Positions 23,605 through 33,949 are shown, numbered from the stretch's first letter. The stretch is 64,000 nucleotides of DNA from Dyella sp. S184 (GCF_009766065.1 NZ_LMUE01000002.1:1037247-1101246), one strand, 5' to 3'. A program made the numbers and translations. The notes: a model not told the origin generated them from the letters alone.

Positions 23605-25626
23605 TCAGTGGATTTCCGGTGCCGTGCCATTGATGGCATCGCGAAGCCGCCGTACCAGGGTCGGCCAGTCGACCTGGGCCTGGTGACCGATGACCTGCAA
23701 GCGCGGCAAGCCACTGCCTTCGACGATAGTGTAACCGTCGCCATTGGCCTCCAGCCCACTCATCTGGCAGACCGCCCCCTGCAGCATGCAACCGAGACCG
23801 ATGCGTTTGTAGCCAAAGGTCTTGAACAGTTTCAGCACGGCACCCTGCAAGCCGCCGGCAATACCGCCACCGCCAACTGTGGTGAGGTTGTTTACCGCGC
23901 GCTGGCTGATGCGCCCACCGTTGCCGGCAAGCAGGTTCGCCTTGAACGCCACCGGGTTCCAGTTGACCAGGCGCAGGTCGTCGATCGAGCCGTCCAGCCG
24001 ACCGGTCATGTTGCCGAAGTCGAACACGCTGGTGATCGCGCCCAGATCGAGCTGATTCAAGGCGATGTCACCATTCAATACCGGACTCGATCCGAATGGT
24101 TGTTGCAACGAAAGCCGGGTGATATCGACAAAGCCACCAAACAGGCTGGCCGACAGGCCGCCCTGCAGCTCGAAGCGATCGTCGACCCAGCGCAGCGAAG
24201 GGATTGCACCACCTAACGTGCCGGGGAACGCCGGCCAGCCCATGGCATGGCTGAAGGCAGCCATGTCAACTCCGGTCAGTACCAGTGAGGTTTCCAGTCG
24301 CTGACCTTTCGCCGCCGCTGGGCGCCAATCCAGCTCACCGACTCGCAGCTGCCCCTTCAGCACTGGCACTTCCAATGGTTGGCGCAGGCCGAGCGTGCCG
24401 CCGCGGCTTTGCCATTGCGACTGTGCGGCACCGTTGCTGATCCGGTAGAACTGCAGGCTGCGCCAGCCAAGGGTGGTTGCAGGCCTTTCGTCCTGCACCG
24501 CCCAGTCCAGGCCGCCACGCAAGCCGTCGATCCCCAGACGACCATCCGGCTCGGCCAAGTTCAGGCTATCGGTGTTGAACGCAAAGCTGTGCAAGCCATC
24601 CGCACGCAGATCCAGACTACCGTCCAACTCACCGGCAATGCTCATGTCGCGCAGGCCCAGCGTGTTCAACCACGCCTGGGCGTAGCTCTGGTAGGCTGCC
24701 GGGAAACTGGCATGCAGGTGATCCAATTTCAGTGTCTTAAGCTCGCCCTTGGCATCGAACGCGAGTGCGCCGTCCAGCTGCAGCGCATCCGCATCGCTCA
24801 CCCGCAACCGCTGCAAATCGAAGGCACCGCCCTGTACATTGGCGTGCAAGCCAAGCTGCACCGAGTGAGCCGGCAATTTCGCGTAGAGCGGACCCAGCAA
24901 CAACTCGCCCCCATGCAGGCTGGCATCAAGGTCGATCGATGCCGGGCCGCCAGTGGTATCGAGACTGAACCGACCGTTGCCGTTCATGCCCTGCCCAGCC
25001 AGCGTACCAGTCGGGGTATCGAAGCCGACGCCATTGAGGGTGAACTGCCCGGATGACTGCAGACCTGCATCACGCACGTCCAGGGCCAGCTCGGCATCAA
25101 GCCGACCAGCGGTAGGACGGCCGCTCCATACCGTGCCGAGCAGACCCTGCAGCCAGCCGGCAGGAAGGTTCTTCAGGCTGATCTGCGCATGGCTGAGCTG
25201 ATCCAGCGGCAACGCGGTATTGGCTTGGGTCTTGCCCTGCAGAATATCGACCAGCAAGGTGTTCGCTGACTCACTCAGCTGGATGTTCACATGAGCATCG
25301 CTGAGTGCCCCGCCTTGCGCACCAGCCAGATGCATGCTGCCATCGAAAATCCAGCGCAGGCGCTCGTCGCGCTGCAGGCCACCGTCGAGCGTCAGGCCCA
25401 ACCGCCGCCAGCCCATGGCCGGCACATCCGCCTGTGTCGCACTCAGCTGCAGATGGAGCCCATTCGCGGCACCCTCTCCGATCCTGACCGTCACCTGCTG
25501 CAAGCGGGCACCCGGCACGTTGACCGACTTGGCGGTCAGCAGCACATCGGCCCGCGCAGGCATGACCCAGCCGATCGCCAGCAGCAGGCAGCAACACAGC
25601 AAAAGATGGCTTGATGTGGAACGCAT
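23605..25626 (-). CDS. ydbH: YdbH-family AsmA-like intermembrane phospholipid transport protein
   Basis: A 673-residue protein with a signal or anchor (LLLCCCLLLAIGWVMPARA) followed by long repetitive beta-strand sequence of the AsmA/DUF748 kind. The C-terminal signature CQMSGLEANGDGYTIVEGSG and the end VDWPTLVRRLRD are typical of YdbH. YdbH, TamB and YhdP bridge the periplasm and move phospholipids to the outer membrane; E. coli YdbH is larger (about 880). The frame runs upstream on this strand beneath the divergent response regulator, but the signal peptide fixes the start. Confidence 0.85.
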   Translation of the reverse strand: MRSTSSHLLLCCCLLLAIGWVMPARADVLLTAKSVNVPGARLQQVTVRIGEGAANGLHLQLSATQADVPAMGWRRLGLTLDGGLQRDERLRWIFDGSMHLAGAQGGALSDAHVNIQLSESANTLLVDILQGKTQANTALPLDQLSHAQISLKNLPAGWLQGLLGTVWSGRPTAGRLDAELALDVRDAGLQSSGQFTLNGVGFDTPTGTLAGQGMNGNGRFSLDTTGGPASIDLDASLHGGELLLGPLYAKLPAHSVQLGLHANVQGGAFDLQRLRVSDADALQLDGALAFDAKGELKTLKLDHLHASFPAAYQSYAQAWLNTLGLRDMSIAGELDGSLDLRADGLHSFAFNTDSLNLAEPDGRLGIDGLRGGLDWAVQDERPATTLGWRSLQFYRISNGAAQSQWQSRGGTLGLRQPLEVPVLKGQLRVGELDWRPAAAKGQRLETSLVLTGVDMAAFSHAMGWPAFPGTLGGAIPSLRWVDDRFELQGGLSASLFGGFVDITRLSLQQPFGSSPVLNGDIALNQLDLGAITSVFDFGNMTGRLDGSIDDLRLVNWNPVAFKANLLAGNGGRISQRAVNNLTTVGGGGIAGGLQGAVLKLFKTFGYKRIGLGCMLQGAVCQMSGLEANGDGYTIVEGSGLPRLQVIGHQAQVDWPTLVRRLRDAINGTAPEIH

Positions 25627-25671
25627 GTCGCGCCATTCTGCCAAATAAAGCTGAACGACACGGATTTCGTC

Positions 25672-26409
25672 ATGCCCAACCATCCCGACACCCTGCAAAT
25701 CGACCCCAAACCCATCCTTCATCCTCGGGTACTGGTGGCGGACGACGACCCCGCCAGCTGCCGTTTCCTGTGCGATGGACTCCGCTCGCTTGGCGCGCAG
25801 GCGCAGGCCTGCCGCGATGGCACGACGGCACTGGCGCAGGCCCGTGCCGAGGCTTTCGACCTGCTGCTGCTGGATTGCCGCATGCCGGGTGCGGGCGGGC
25901 TGCAGGTTCTCTCCGCGCTGCGTGGAGACGCAGGGGCACACTCGGCGGAAAGCATTGCCGTTGCCACCACCGCAGAACTGGCACCGCGCGATCGCCAGTC
26001 GCTGTTTGCCGCCGGATTCAGCGAAATCCTGCTCAAGCCCTGCAGCGTGGCTGACCTGCAACGCATGCTGGCGCTGGTTCAGCCGGAACGGCACCAGGCA
26101 TACGTACTCGATGATCAGGCTGCCCTGACCAGTACCGGCGACACCTGCACCATGCGTGCGCTGCGGCTGCTGTTGCGCGAAGAACTGGTCCAGCTTGAAC
26201 AGGAACTGGAACCACTGAGCCGCGACCGCGCAGGCTTCGGCGAGCGGCTGCACCGTCTGCGTTCATCCTGCGGATTCTGCGGCGCTGCCGCGCTGGCGAC
26301 GCAGACCGTGTGGATGCAGCAACAGCTGTCGCAACACGATGCGACCCACGCGGCACTGGCCCGCTTTCGCAAGACGCTACTGGCCACCTTGCAAGCGCTG
26401 GATCGCTAA
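25672..26409 (+). CDS. Response regulator with C-terminal HPt-like domain
   Basis: A 245-residue protein. Residues 18-135 form a receiver domain: ADDDP (acidic pocket), LLLLDCRMPGAGG with the phospho-acceptor aspartate, VATTAEL and LLKPCS with the conserved lysine. Residues 160-240 look like a histidine phosphotransfer helix bundle, with LHRLRSSCGFCGAAAL holding the candidate phospho-histidine. There is no DNA-binding output and no kinase gene nearby, so it is probably part of a phosphorelay. Divergent from ydbH with 45 bp between start codons. Confidence 0.88.
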   Translation: MPNHPDTLQIDPKPILHPRVLVADDDPASCRFLCDGLRSLGAQAQACRDGTTALAQARAEAFDLLLLDCRMPGAGGLQVLSALRGDAGAHSAESIAVATTAELAPRDRQSLFAAGFSEILLKPCSVADLQRMLALVQPERHQAYVLDDQAALTSTGDTCTMRALRLLLREELVQLEQELEPLSRDRAGFGERLHRLRSSCGFCGAAALATQTVWMQQQLSQHDATHAALARFRKTLLATLQALDR

Positions 26410-26428
26410 CAGGCTTCTCGCAGTACCC

Positions 26429-27139
26429 TCAGCGACGTGATACCGCCATTGCCAGTACCCGCCAGGCGCGCAGTTCCCCACCGCCCAGATGAAAACGGAT
26501 GACTTCGCGCATCAGGTCACGCAGGCTTTTCAGGCCGGTGTTGTCGGGTGGCTGATCCTGTGCCAGCGCCAATAGATCGCCGCCGCGCAGGGCTTGCGCA
26601 TGGCCCGCGGCACAGCGCACGGCCCCCTGTTCGACCAGGTAGCGATAGTGCGCATCCGGCTCCAGCGGCTCGCCGGTCTCCAGTTCGTATTGCAACTGCA
26701 GGCCGTAGCCGATCGCCTCCAGCAGGTCGCGCTCGAACCGGCGCAGGCTCCACGCCAGCGGATCGCCGTGGGCCAGCCGTACCAGCGTCTGCGCGTAAGC
26801 GTCGAACAGCAACGGAAACGGATCCTGCCGTTCGGTCAGGCGTACGACCAGTTCGTTGAGATAGAGCCCGGCCAGCCCGGCGTCGCCGATCAAGCGTAAC
26901 GGTGTAGCGGCTGCCTCGACCGCAGTCAGCGTGGCCAGCTCGCCGCGCAGCAGCAGATCCAGTGCCAGCGGCTGAAACGGCTCAAGCTGGGCGCGTCGCA
27001 GGCGACTGCGTTCGCCGCGCACCCCACGTGCCACCACGCCCAACCGACCGTGCTCGCGGGTCAGGCATTCCAGCAGCAACGATGTCTCGCGATATGGCCG
27101 CGCATGCAGGACATAACCGGGTTGCTGTTCGAGGCGCAT
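26429..27139 (-). CDS. recO: DNA repair protein RecO
   Basis: A 236-residue protein. The N-terminal OB fold opens PGYVLHARPYRETSLLLECL and continues LGVVARGVRGERSRLRRAQL; the C-terminal helical domain carries YLNELVVRLTERQDPFPLLF and FERDLLEAIGYG. RecO anneals single strands and loads RecA with RecR. It is the last gene of the lepA-lepB-DUF4845-rnc-era-recO run; an inverted repeat lies between it and era. Confidence 0.95.
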   Translation of the reverse strand: MRLEQQPGYVLHARPYRETSLLLECLTREHGRLGVVARGVRGERSRLRRAQLEPFQPLALDLLLRGELATLTAVEAAATPLRLIGDAGLAGLYLNELVVRLTERQDPFPLLFDAYAQTLVRLAHGDPLAWSLRRFERDLLEAIGYGLQLQYELETGEPLEPDAHYRYLVEQGAVRCAAGHAQALRGGDLLALAQDQPPDNTGLKSLRDLMREVIRFHLGGGELRAWRVLAMAVSRR

Positions 27140-27147
27140 GAAAAATC

Positions 27148-27264
27148 AGGAGTGAGGAATGAGAAGTGAGAAGTGAGAGAAAAAGCCGGGGCGGCGATGC
27201 TTCCTCAGCCGCAACCGCTCTTCTTGCCCCATCTCTAACTTCTCACTCCTCAACTCTCACTCCT
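27148..27264. repeat. Imperfect inverted repeat between era and recO
   Basis: AGGAGTGAG..GAGAAGTGAGAAGTGAGAG on the left and its near-complement CTCT.ACTTCTCACTCCTC..CTCTCACTCCT on the right form arms of about 32 bp around a 53-bp loop with its own GGGG/CCCC pairs. The right arm touches the era stop codon. It would fold in the era-recO mRNA. Similar GAGTGAGAAG repeats are common in this order. Confidence 0.8.
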
Positions 27265-28195
27265 AATCGGTATAGCCGAACTTCTTCAGCATGTTCTCGT
27301 CGTCGACCCAGCCCTCACGCACTTTCACCCACAGCTTGAGGAACACCTTGCGCTCGAACATGCGCTCCATGTGGCGCCGCGCGCTGGTGCCGATCGCCTT
27401 GAGCTGGGCGCCACCGTTGCCGATCACGATCGCTTTCTGGCCATCGCGTTCGACCCAGATGATCGCGTGGATTTCGGCAATGCCGTCCGGGCGGTCGCTG
27501 AATTGCTCGATCTCCACCGTGGTCGCGTACGGCAGTTCCTGATCGAGCCGCAGCATCAGCTGCTCACGCACCATCTCGGCGGCAAGGAAGCGCTCGCTGC
27601 GGTCGGTGATCTCGTCTTCGCCGTATACCGGTGGCTGTACCGGTAGTCGCTTCAGGATCGCCTGTTCCAGCTCCTTCAGACCTTGCGCCTTGAGCGCGCT
27701 GACGTAGTGGATCTCGTCGTAGCTGTGCTTGGCCACCAGATCGGCCACGAACGGCAGCATCACCGTCTTGTCCTTGTTCAGGTCGACCTTGTTGATCACC
27801 AGGAACCGCGGCGACGACTGCTCGACCAGGGCGGCGTACAGCGCCTCGTCCTCGTCGGTGAAGCGGCCGGCCTCGATCACCTGCACCGCCAGATCGACGT
27901 CATTGATGGCAGAACGAGCCGCACGATTCAGGCTGCGGTTCATCGCCCGCTTGGCGCCGCGATGCAGCCCTGGCGTATCCACGTACATGATCTGCCCCGC
28001 CTCACTGTTGGCAATGCCGAGAATGCGATGACGGGTGGTCTGCGGTCGCGGGCTGACGATCGACAGGCGAAAGCCGATCAACGCATTCAGCAGGGTGGAC
28101 TTGCCCACGTTGGGGCGTCCGGCCAGCGCGACCATGCCGCAGCGAAAATTCTCGTGCGGCAAGGTGCCGGCGGCGGATTCCAGTTCGTGGTTCAT
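27263..28195 (-). CDS. era: GTPase Era
   Basis: A 310-residue protein. GTPase motifs: GRPNVGKST (26-34), the switch TTRHRI, VDTPG, NKVD and SALKAQG. The C-terminal KH domain shows [20 protein letters not shown] and a VGYTD-like end (KKFGYTD). Era binds 16S rRNA during 30S assembly. I take MNHELES as the start; the frame continues upstream into the space before rnc without conservation. It lies downstream of rnc as in most gammaproteobacteria. Confidence 0.96.
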   Translation of the reverse strand: MNHELESAAGTLPHENFRCGMVALAGRPNVGKSTLLNALIGFRLSIVSPRPQTTRHRILGIANSEAGQIMYVDTPGLHRGAKRAMNRSLNRAARSAINDVDLAVQVIEAGRFTDEDEALYAALVEQSSPRFLVINKVDLNKDKTVMLPFVADLVAKHSYDEIHYVSALKAQGLKELEQAILKRLPVQPPVYGEDEITDRSERFLAAEMVREQLMLRLDQELPYATTVEIEQFSDRPDGIAEIHAIIWVERDGQKAIVIGNGGAQLKAIGTSARRHMERMFERKVFLKLWVKVREGWVDDENMLKKFGYTD

Positions 28196-28324
28196 GGTGT
28201 GAGGTGCTCGGCAAGTCGGATGGCAAGTGTAGTGCTTTGCCGGAAATGGCAGACACTGGCACGCGTGGCACAGCCTGGCAGCTGCGATGCCATGCCGCCG
28301 TGCGGGCTGGCGAAACAAGGAAAA

Positions 28325-28984
28325 TCAGGGTTTGCGATGCTGTTCCAGCAGCTGGTTCAACACGATTTCGGCCGCATCCTGCTCGGCGGCCCGGCGACTG
28401 CCGCCGCGGGCCTCGACACTGACCGGCAGCGGTTCGCTGATCGTGCAGCTGACATCGAACGTCTTGGCATGATCTTCGCCATGACTGGCAGTCAGCTCGT
28501 ACTGTGGCAACGGCCAGCTACCGGCCTGTAACCACTCCTGCAACCGGGTCTTGGCGTCCTTGGAAGATCGCCGCAATACCGCGATCCGCTCGCCAAACAA
28601 CTCACGTACAACATGGCGGCAGGTGTCGAAACCGCTATCCAGATACACCGCCGCCACCAATGCCTCGAAGGCATCGGCAAGAATCGAGTCACGCCGGAAA
28701 CCGCCGCTCTTCAGCTCGCCTGCGCCGAGTTTCAACTCGTCGCCCAGCTCCAGTTCACGCGCCACCACCGCAAGCTCCTGGCCGTTGACCAGTTGCGCGC
28801 GCAACCTGGACAGCTCGCCCTCGCTGGCCTTGGGGTGTACCTCGTACAACATCTCGGCGATCACCGCCCCAAGCAGCGCGTCGCCGAGAAACTCCAGTCG
28901 CTCATTGTTCGGTTTGCCAATGCTGCGGTGGGTAAGTGCCAGCTGCGCCAGTGCAGGGTCGCGAAAACGGTAAGGCAGCTTCAA
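28325..28984 (-). CDS. rnc: Ribonuclease III
   Basis: A 219-residue protein. The signature NERLEFLGDALLGAVIAEML (about 27-46) and the second acidic cluster ILADAFEALVAAVYLDSG define the catalytic domain. Residues 152-218 form the double-stranded RNA-binding domain, ending RRAAEQDAAEIVLNQLLEQ. It cuts rRNA precursors and structured mRNAs and often its own leader. Four bases separate it from the DUF4845 gene upstream. Confidence 0.97.
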   Translation of the reverse strand: MKLPYRFRDPALAQLALTHRSIGKPNNERLEFLGDALLGAVIAEMLYEVHPKASEGELSRLRAQLVNGQELAVVARELELGDELKLGAGELKSGGFRRDSILADAFEALVAAVYLDSGFDTCRHVVRELFGERIAVLRRSSKDAKTRLQEWLQAGSWPLPQYELTASHGEDHAKTFDVSCTISEPLPVSVEARGGSRRAAEQDAAEIVLNQLLEQHRKP

Positions 28985-28987
28985 GGA

Positions 28988-29371
28988 TTACTCGCCCAGG
29001 TTGCCCTGCAGCGGTACGCTTTTTTCAAAGTGCAGCAGGAAATCAATGTTGTACATGAATGGAATTTTCTTGTCATAGGCCACGTGCAGCTGATTGGCGC
29101 CACCGGTATCGCGCTGGATGGTGATATCCGCCGGTTTGATGGTGGCATCGTCGACGTACTGGAAGTTCATCTTGAAAAACAGTTCGCGACGAATCTCGTC
29201 CAGCGTCTTGCCATTGGTACCCTCGCTGGCAATCTGACTCATCGCCTTGGCCACGCCCATGTATTCGGAATACGAGGGCAACAGCTTCATCGCCATGAAG
29301 GCGAAAAAGCCCACGATGGCCATGATCATCAGAAACCCGATCAGAGTGACGCCCGACTGCTTCGATTTCAT
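28988..29371 (-). CDS. DUF4845 membrane protein
   Basis: A 127-residue protein that begins KSKQSGVTLIGFLMIMAIVG, a type IV pilin-like hydrophobic start, then FAFMAMKLLPSYSEYMGV. A soluble periplasmic part follows, ending KIPFMYNIDFLLHFEKSVPL. DUF4845 genes sit between lepB and rnc in many proteobacteria and their function is unknown. The ATG is preceded by GAGGGG. The arrangement lepB-DUF4845-rnc is kept here. Confidence 0.9.
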   Translation of the reverse strand: MKSKQSGVTLIGFLMIMAIVGFFAFMAMKLLPSYSEYMGVAKAMSQIASEGTNGKTLDEIRRELFFKMNFQYVDDATIKPADITIQRDTGGANQLHVAYDKKIPFMYNIDFLLHFEKSVPLQGNLGE

Positions 29372-29535
29372 AGTCCCCTCGCTATGCCGACTGTGCGGCG
29401 TGCCCATCTATAGTTGGTCTGCCGGGTTCCAACTGGATCAATCCGGCGTACCGATTATGCCTGTGGATTCTCGCACTGTTGGTGTCCCAGTGTACGAAGT
29501 GTTCGACACCGTCTCGTTCTGACCTGTCGGTTCGC

Positions 29536-30447
29536 TTAGTGGATGACGCTGCCAATCCGCGAGAAATCAACACCACCGGTACCCCAACCCTTCCAGCTCA
29601 TCCAGATCAGAAACGCTTTGCCAGCCAGGTTCCGCTCCGGCATGCAGCCCCACCAGCGGCTGTCGAGGCTGTCGTTGCGGTTGTCGCCCATCACCAGATA
29701 GCAGCCCGGTGGCACCTTGGACGGCACCCGGTCGTTGGGAATCGAGTTCGGCGTGGTGTAGGCCGGCATTCGGGCAATCGTGTGGTTGATCGTTCTGCCA
29801 CCCAGGCCTGGCAGGTGTTCGTTCCAGACGGTGGCGCCCATGCTCAGCATGATCTGGTCGACACTGCGTTGCGGGTTGCCCAGATACGGGCCGATCTCGT
29901 CGGCCGTCACTGGCTGGCCGTTCACTACAAGATCGTCGCCATGCACCTCGATGGTATCGCCAGGCAAGCCGATCACCCGCTTGATCCAGTTCTGCTGTGG
30001 CACCGGTGCATGCGGATCGGCGCAGCTCATGTCGCCGCTGCGAACCAGCGTGCCACCGTCCTCGCACAGGTAACCGGGAAAGCGAAATACCACCACGTCG
30101 CCGCGCTTCGGCTCAGCCAGGCTCACAAACTTGTTGTTGAATGCCGGCATGCGCAGGCCATAGGCGAACTTGTTGACCAGGATGAAATCGCCCACGTCCA
30201 GCGTCGGCATCATCGAGCCCGACGGAATCCGGAAGGGTTCTGCCACGAACGAGCGCAACAGCAGTACCACCAGCACCACCGGGAACAGCGAACGCGCCCA
30301 GTCTACCGGCATCGGGTCGCTGTACTCCTTGCCGGACGCGTCCAGACGGGCCTTGCGCTGCTTGTACAGAAACAGGCGATCCAGACCCCAGACCACGCCG
30401 AACAGCACGGTGAGGCCAAGCAGAATCGCCGAAAAATCGAATTCCAT
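29536..30447 (-). CDS. lepB: Signal peptidase I
   Basis: A 303-residue inner-membrane protease with two N-terminal membrane segments (about 5-25 and 55-68). The catalytic serine is S78 in FRIPSGSMMPTLDVGD and the general base is K156 in NWIKRVIGLPGDTIEVHGD. GCYLVMGDNRNDSLDSRWWG is the conserved C-terminal box. It removes signal peptides from exported proteins. It follows lepA by 45 bp. Confidence 0.97.
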   Translation of the reverse strand: MEFDFSAILLGLTVLFGVVWGLDRLFLYKQRKARLDASGKEYSDPMPVDWARSLFPVVLVVLLLRSFVAEPFRIPSGSMMPTLDVGDFILVNKFAYGLRMPAFNNKFVSLAEPKRGDVVVFRFPGYLCEDGGTLVRSGDMSCADPHAPVPQQNWIKRVIGLPGDTIEVHGDDLVVNGQPVTADEIGPYLGNPQRSVDQIMLSMGATVWNEHLPGLGGRTINHTIARMPAYTTPNSIPNDRVPSKVPPGCYLVMGDNRNDSLDSRWWGCMPERNLAGKAFLIWMSWKGWGTGGVDFSRIGSVIH

Positions 30448-30492
30448 GCCTTAACTCCAGGTTACCTGTCGGATCATCGCTGATCGCGTGCG

Positions 30493-32286
30493 TTATTTGT
30501 CGACCTTCAGTACGGCCAGGAAAGCTTCCTGCGGAATCTCTACCCGGCCGACCTGTTTCATCCGCTTCTTGCCTTCTTTCTGCTTTTCCAGAAGCTTCTT
30601 CTTGCGGCTGACGTCGCCACCATAGCATTTGGCCAAGACGTTCTTGCGCAAGGCTTTCACGGTGGAACGGGCGATGATTTGCGCGCCGATAGCCGCCTGG
30701 ATCGCCACGTCGAACTGCTGGCGCGGGATCAGGTCCTTCATCCGCTCAACCAGTTCGCGTCCTTTGCGGTCGGCGTGGCTGCGATGCAGGATCAGGCTCA
30801 GCGCGTCGACGCGCTCGCCGTTGATCAGCACGTCGGTACGCACGAACGGGCCGGCTTCGAAGCGCTCGAAGTGGTAGTCCATCGAGGCATAGCCTCGCGA
30901 GACGGATTTCAGTCGGTCGAAGAAATCCATCACCACTTCGGCCAACGGCATCTCGTAGCTGATCTGCACCTGGGTGGCCAAGTACTGGATCGAACGCTGC
31001 ACGCCACGCTTCTCTTCGCACAGGGTAATCACGTTGCCGATGTATTCCGGCGGTGTGAGGATGTTGGCGACGATGATCGGCTCGCGGATTTCCTGCACCA
31101 GGCTGGAGTTGCTCGGCAGCTTGGCAGGGTTGTCCAGCATCAGGATCGAACCGTCGGTCTTGAGCACCTCGTAGACCACGGTCGGCGCCGTGGTGATCAG
31201 GTTCAGATCGTATTCGCGCTCCAGCCGCTCCTGCACGATCTCCATGTGCAGCATGCCGAGGAAGCCGCAGCGGAAACCGAAGCCCATCGCCTCGGAGGAC
31301 TCCGGCTCGAAGAACAGCGCGGCATCGTTCAGGCGAAGCTTGTCCAGTGCCTCACGCATCGCCGGATAGTCATCCGACGACACCGGGAACAGGCCAGCGA
31401 ACACACGCGGTTGCATGGTCTGGAAACCGGGTAACGCCTTGTCGGCTGGCTTGCCCGCATGGGTCAAGGTGTCGCCCACCGGCGCGCCGTGCACGTCCTT
31501 GATCGAGGCGTTGATCCAGCCCACCTCGCCAGCGCCGAGCTTGTCCAGCTTCTTGCGCTTGGGCGTGAACACGCCGACGTCTCCGACCTCATGAGTCCGC
31601 CCAGTCGACATCACCAGCAGTTTGTCGCCGGACTTGATCTCGCCCTGCATGACGCGCACCAGCGACACCACACCGAGATAATTGTCGAACCAGGAATCGA
31701 TGATCAGCGCCTGCAGCCGGTCGGTATCGCGCGGCTTCGGCGGCGGGATGCGCGCGATGATCGCTTCCAGCACCTCGATCACGTTGAGGCCGGTCTTGGC
31801 GCTGATCGCCACCGCGTCGGTGGCATCGACGCCGATCACCGCCTCGATCTCGAGCTTGACCTTTTCCACGTCGGCGGTCGGCAGGTCGATTTTGTTGATC
31901 ACCGGTACCACTTCCAGGCCCTGCTCCACCGCGGTGTAGCAATTTGCCACCGACTGCGCCTCGACGCCCTGTGCCGCGTCGACCACTAGCAGCGCACCCT
32001 CGCAGGCGGCCAGCGAGCGGCTGACCTCGTAGGAGAAATCGACGTGGCCCGGTGTATCGATGAAATTCAGCTGGTAGGTCTTGCCGTCACGCGCTGTGTA
32101 CGGCAAAGACACCGACTGCGCCTTGATCGTGATGCCACGCTCGCGCTCGATAGGATTGGTGTCCAGCACCTGCGCTTCCATCTCGCGATCGGCCAGGCCG
32201 CCGCAGATCTGGATGATGCGGTCGGCGAGGGTCGACTTGCCGTGGTCGATATGGGCAATGATGGAGAAGTTGCGGATCAATTCCAT
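30493..32286 (-). CDS. lepA: Elongation factor 4 (LepA)
   Basis: A 597-residue translational GTPase. The G1 motif [10 protein letters not shown] (11-20), [18 protein letters not shown] and NKIDLP are all present, and the C-terminal LepA domain ends [16 protein letters not shown]. It acts on ribosomes in initiation and stress. I take the ATG of MELIRNFSI as the start because the conserved family begins there; an upstream in-frame ATG adds 17 unmatched residues. Confidence 0.97.
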   Translation of the reverse strand: MELIRNFSIIAHIDHGKSTLADRIIQICGGLADREMEAQVLDTNPIERERGITIKAQSVSLPYTARDGKTYQLNFIDTPGHVDFSYEVSRSLAACEGALLVVDAAQGVEAQSVANCYTAVEQGLEVVPVINKIDLPTADVEKVKLEIEAVIGVDATDAVAISAKTGLNVIEVLEAIIARIPPPKPRDTDRLQALIIDSWFDNYLGVVSLVRVMQGEIKSGDKLLVMSTGRTHEVGDVGVFTPKRKKLDKLGAGEVGWINASIKDVHGAPVGDTLTHAGKPADKALPGFQTMQPRVFAGLFPVSSDDYPAMREALDKLRLNDAALFFEPESSEAMGFGFRCGFLGMLHMEIVQERLEREYDLNLITTAPTVVYEVLKTDGSILMLDNPAKLPSNSSLVQEIREPIIVANILTPPEYIGNVITLCEEKRGVQRSIQYLATQVQISYEMPLAEVVMDFFDRLKSVSRGYASMDYHFERFEAGPFVRTDVLINGERVDALSLILHRSHADRKGRELVERMKDLIPRQQFDVAIQAAIGAQIIARSTVKALRKNVLAKCYGGDVSRKKKLLEKQKEGKKRMKQVGRVEIPQEAFLAVLKVDK

Positions 32287-32417
32287 GGAACGCTGGCGGC
32301 CTTTAAGGCTTGGTTTTTGCCACCACGCACCATGCATGACAGCACATCGCCATAGGCGACGCTAACCCGGCATTATCGCATGGAACCCGCCGTTGCCGTC
32401 GCGTCCAACTCCGCAGC

Positions 32418-32442
32418 GAGGGTGTCCTCGATGGACACCCTC
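32418..32442. other. Hairpin between degQ and lepA
   Basis: A 10-bp perfect stem (GAGGGTGTCC / GGACACCCTC) with a 5-base loop lies 31 bp after the protease stop codon. There is no U-run, so it is more likely an mRNA stabiliser or pause site than a terminator. Confidence 0.55.
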
Positions 32443-32473
32443 CCTAACACCTGCTGTCACGGCCGGTCGTGGG

Positions 32474-33949
32474 CTACTTGCCGCCTGGCACGGTCAGGCC
32501 GATGAACTGGCTCTGATCGCCACGACGCACCAGCAGCAGCACCGTGCTGCCAGGCTTCACGTCCTTCGTCGCAACCTGGAATTCGGCAACGTTGCCGATC
32601 TTCTGCTGATTGACCATCAGGATCACATCGCCAGCCTGCAAGGGAGATTGCGCCGCCACCAGACCACTGATGTCGCTGATCACTACACCCTGCCCTGGCG
32701 GCAATCCCAGTTGCTTGCGGGTGTCACTATCCAGCGGCTGTACCGTCAGGCCAAGCGCAGCGGCACCACTGCGCGCCGAAGTTGCAGCACTCTGCCTGCC
32801 CGCCGCGGATTGGTCGCGTGATGCTTCGCTGATGGTGACTTCAAGCGTCTGCCGGTGGCCATTGCGCAGGATCTCGACCGGTACCTTGCTGCCCGGCTTG
32901 GTCATGCCGACCAGCGGCGGCAGATCCGCGGACTGCTGCAATACCTGGCCGTTGTAGCTGAGAACGATGTCACCCGGCTGGATACCCGCCTTGGCTGCGC
33001 CGCTGCCGGGAGTGACTTGGACCACCGCGGCACCCGAGCCGTTGTCGAGCTTGAAGGCCTTGACGATGTCGTCGTCGACCGGCTGCACGGTTACCCCGAG
33101 TACGCCATGCGATACGTAACCCTTGGCCTTGATCTGCTGCACCGCGCTCATCGCCACGTCGATCGGGATCGAGAACGACACGCCGAGATAGTCACCCGTA
33201 TTGGAATAGATTTGCGAATTGATGCCGACTACCTGGCCCTGCAGGTTGAACAGCGGACCACCGGAATTGCCGCGGTTGATCGGCACGTCAGTCTGGATGA
33301 ACGAGGTATACGGCTGATCTTGCTGGCCCAAGTTGCGTCCCACCGCGCTGACAATGCCTTGGGTCACGGTGTAGTCGAAGCCGAACGGCGAGCCGATCGC
33401 CAGTACCCACTGGCCCGGCTTGAGGCTGCGCGAATCGCCGATGCTCACGGCTGGCAGGCTGCCACCGGCATCGATCTTGAGCAGGGCGATGTCGTAGGTG
33501 GGGTCGGTGCCGATCACCTTGGCGGTCAAGGTGCGCCGATCCTGCAGGCGCACGATGACCTTGTCCGCATGATCGACCACATGGGTGTTGGTGAGGATGT
33601 AGCCGTCGCTGGAAATAATGAAGCCCGAGCCGAGCGAGGTATGTTTCTGCTCCTGCGGCGAAGGCATCGTCGGCATGCCAAAGAAGCGACGGAAGAGTTC
33701 GGCCTGCGGATCATCGGGATCGCCCTGACCAGGCGGCGTCGCCTGCCCTTGCACGCCTTGATTTGATTGCTGGCTTTCGCCGCTGTACTTGGCTTCGACG
33801 TGCACCACTGCAGGTGCGTTCTTCTGCACGATGGTGGTGAAATCCGGCAGCGCCGCGGCGCCTGATGCGGACTGCGCTTGCGCTCCGTTGATGGCAGCAA
33901 GGCTGATCAACGCGCAGCACGCCATGGTATGCAAGATGGAACGATTCAT
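32474..33949 (-). CDS. Periplasmic serine endoprotease, DegP/MucD type
   Basis: A 491-residue protein with a signal peptide (about 1-25, AQA). The catalytic triad is H123 (TNTHVVDH), D153 (YDIALLKID) and S229 (NRGNSGGPLF). Two PDZ domains follow (about 285-380 and 395-490). Members degrade or refold damaged envelope proteins. It lies 180 bp after the rseA gene in the rpoE-rseA-mucD order, so it is presumably part of the sigma-E regulon. A strong AAGGAGGAG precedes the ATG. Confidence 0.94.
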   Translation of the reverse strand: MNRSILHTMACCALISLAAINGAQAQSASGAAALPDFTTIVQKNAPAVVHVEAKYSGESQQSNQGVQGQATPPGQGDPDDPQAELFRRFFGMPTMPSPQEQKHTSLGSGFIISSDGYILTNTHVVDHADKVIVRLQDRRTLTAKVIGTDPTYDIALLKIDAGGSLPAVSIGDSRSLKPGQWVLAIGSPFGFDYTVTQGIVSAVGRNLGQQDQPYTSFIQTDVPINRGNSGGPLFNLQGQVVGINSQIYSNTGDYLGVSFSIPIDVAMSAVQQIKAKGYVSHGVLGVTVQPVDDDIVKAFKLDNGSGAAVVQVTPGSGAAKAGIQPGDIVLSYNGQVLQQSADLPPLVGMTKPGSKVPVEILRNGHRQTLEVTISEASRDQSAAGRQSAATSARSGAAALGLTVQPLDSDTRKQLGLPPGQGVVISDISGLVAAQSPLQAGDVILMVNQQKIGNVAEFQVATKDVKPGSTVLLLVRRGDQSQFIGLTVPGGK

